Shown one piece after another: positions 5,856 through 6,258 of a stretch of DNA of 6,258 nt. Below the pieces are notes generated by a model that was not told where the DNA came from, did not search any database, and saw only the letters and a program-made list of their open reading frames with translations. Numbering within the stretch: position 1 is the stretch's first letter; each line of letters starts with the position of its first letter. The translations under genes were made by a program, and so were the position numbers. Origin of the DNA: Deinococcales bacterium (GTDB lineage Bacteria > Deinococcota > Deinococci > Deinococcales > Deinococcaceae); contig JANYFS010000521.1 of the NCBI GenBank assembly GCA_025359705.1, positions 1-6,258 on the forward strand, in the 5' to 3' direction.

Positions 5856-5898
5856 AAAAAAAGGGTCTGGATGGAAAGCCCACGGTCTTCTTGACCCT
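5856..5898 (-). terminator. candidate terminator or attenuator-like hairpin
   Basis: On the minus strand AGGGTC (5898-5893) can pair with GACCCT (5867-5862), directly followed by a T-run (seven T residues, 5862-5856, counting the final T of the stem). The loop is long, 25 bases. GGTC in the first arm can instead pair with a nearer GACC (loop AAGAA), so two mutually exclusive hairpins are possible. It lies 58 bases past the TGA at 5956-5958 and would terminate transcripts from the upstream minus-strand region. Confidence 0.4.
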
Positions 5899-5955
5899 AC
5901 AATCATCTTTAATTTGGCCTAAAAAGCGTTGAAAAAAGCTTGCTGGAACAGGTTT

Positions 5956-6258
5956 TCACATATCCGAAGTGAGAAAGCCCAAGGTCTTCAGTGCAGCTCG
6001 AGAGGCTAAACCGTCCTCGAGGGTAATGATTAGAGCTTCGTATTCAATGTCCATGTTGCCAAATGCCACACCACCCTTCACCCCTCGAGGGAAACAACAA
6101 CATTGCCAGTTTGCAAACTGACTCGAGGGGTCTTGCCAACCCGAACATAGAAGGTGAGCGCCTTAGCAAAAACGAGATAGAGAAACCCAGTAGTCCTTTC
6201 CTCGTTTGCCCAAGTGCCCGATTCACTTCAGCACGCTCGAGCGTCCGATCCACGCCAT
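5956..6258 (-). pseudogene. possible decayed gene, protein-like stretches in three frames
   Basis: I do not recognise the product. Three minus-strand stretches look protein-like but sit in successive frames. They are VDRTLERAEVN from GTG 6253; then 49 residues ending at TGA 6080-6078, including FLYLVFAKALTFYVRVGK and VSLQTGNVVVSLEG; then a stretch entering near 6081 (VKGGVAFGN) and continuing from ATG 6054 as MDIEYEALIITLEDGLASR and ALKTLGFLTSDM to TGA 5958-5956. Two frameshifts, near 6225 and near 6080, would join them into one protein C-terminus of about 100 residues. The region carries five CTCGAG sites. Alternatives are a small intact gene 6054-5956 of 32 residues, sequencing errors, or plain non-coding DNA. 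The 5' end is beyond the window. Confidence 0.33.

Larger units (their letters stand above)
5673..5955. other. gene-free spacer
   Basis: Apart from the two hairpin/T-run elements at 5792-5832 and 5856-5898 and CTCGAG sites at 5721 and 5770, I see no coding sequence here. The open frame on the minus strand from 5883 to 5251 reads low-complexity, protein-unlike sequence and overlaps the peptide gene and the regulator in another frame, so it is not counted. The promoter of the peptide gene should lie here, but I found no convincing -35/-10 pair. Confidence 0.55.

Noticed and set aside
5251..5883. 210-residue minus-strand open frame
   Set aside because: It overlaps the peptide gene, the terminator and the start of the TPR regulator in another frame, and its translation is rich in His, Arg and Ser without recognisable domains. 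It is a shadow frame.
66..6241. CTCGAG sites as SARP binding sites because some SARPs recognise TCGAG-type heptamers
   Set aside because: There are far too many sites, spread through coding sequence without the 11-bp tandem arrangement such regulators need.
5956..6258. Insertion sequence or phage integration remnant
   Set aside because: I see no terminal inverted repeats, target duplications or transposase motifs.
1..6258. tRNA or rRNA genes
   Set aside because: I recognised no cloverleaf with a TTCGA-type arm nor conserved rRNA segments on either strand.

Overview
This window comes from a bacterium of roughly 50% GC and holds part of a type I CRISPR-Cas locus plus a neighbouring signalling/regulatory locus. 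All convincing genes lie on the minus strand, so they read from high to low coordinates. Coding is dense, and the WYL and TPR genes appear to use TTG/GTG starts. The TPR protein with a C-terminal SARP/OmpR-like winged helix resembles regulators I associate with Deinococcota and some other non-proteobacterial lineages. I cannot place the organism more precisely. The strongest genome signature is the palindrome CTCGAG, which I count 53 times in 6258 bases (about 1.5 expected by chance). It occurs in genes and spacers alike.

Layout in transcription order: (1) 6258-5956, a short region whose protein-like stretches fall in three different frames, probably a decayed gene. (2) 5955-5673, a gene-free spacer with two hairpin/T-run elements. 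(3) 5672-5502, a 56-residue exported peptide precursor, shorter than ORF cut-offs usually allow. (4) 5487-5432, two 11-bp direct repeats and then a strong intrinsic terminator built on a CTCGAG core. (5) 5398-3689, a TPR/winged-helix regulator. Its longer open frame back to 5470 runs through that terminator, so a GTG start at 5398 is preferred. (6) 3688-3413, a regulatory spacer with a 15-bp tandem repeat, a weak terminator, four helically phased repeats and a 38-bp imperfect inverted repeat. (7) 3412-2333, a WYL-domain transcription factor. (8) 2336-39, a complete Cas3 HD nuclease-helicase that overlaps the WYL gene by ATGA. (9) From 28 off the window edge, the beginning of another gene with a strong ribosome-binding site, presumably the next cas gene.

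Working model (inference): the WYL protein and Cas3 are co-transcribed and translationally coupled, so the WYL factor probably autoregulates a cas operon through the inverted repeat. The TPR regulator and the adjacent exported peptide look like a peptide-receptor pair, analogous in layout to the RRNPP systems of Firmicutes. The TPR regulator could act on the phased repeats just downstream of its own gene, which overlap the WYL operator candidate. That would place CRISPR interference under cell-cell signalling, but nothing in the sequence proves the link.
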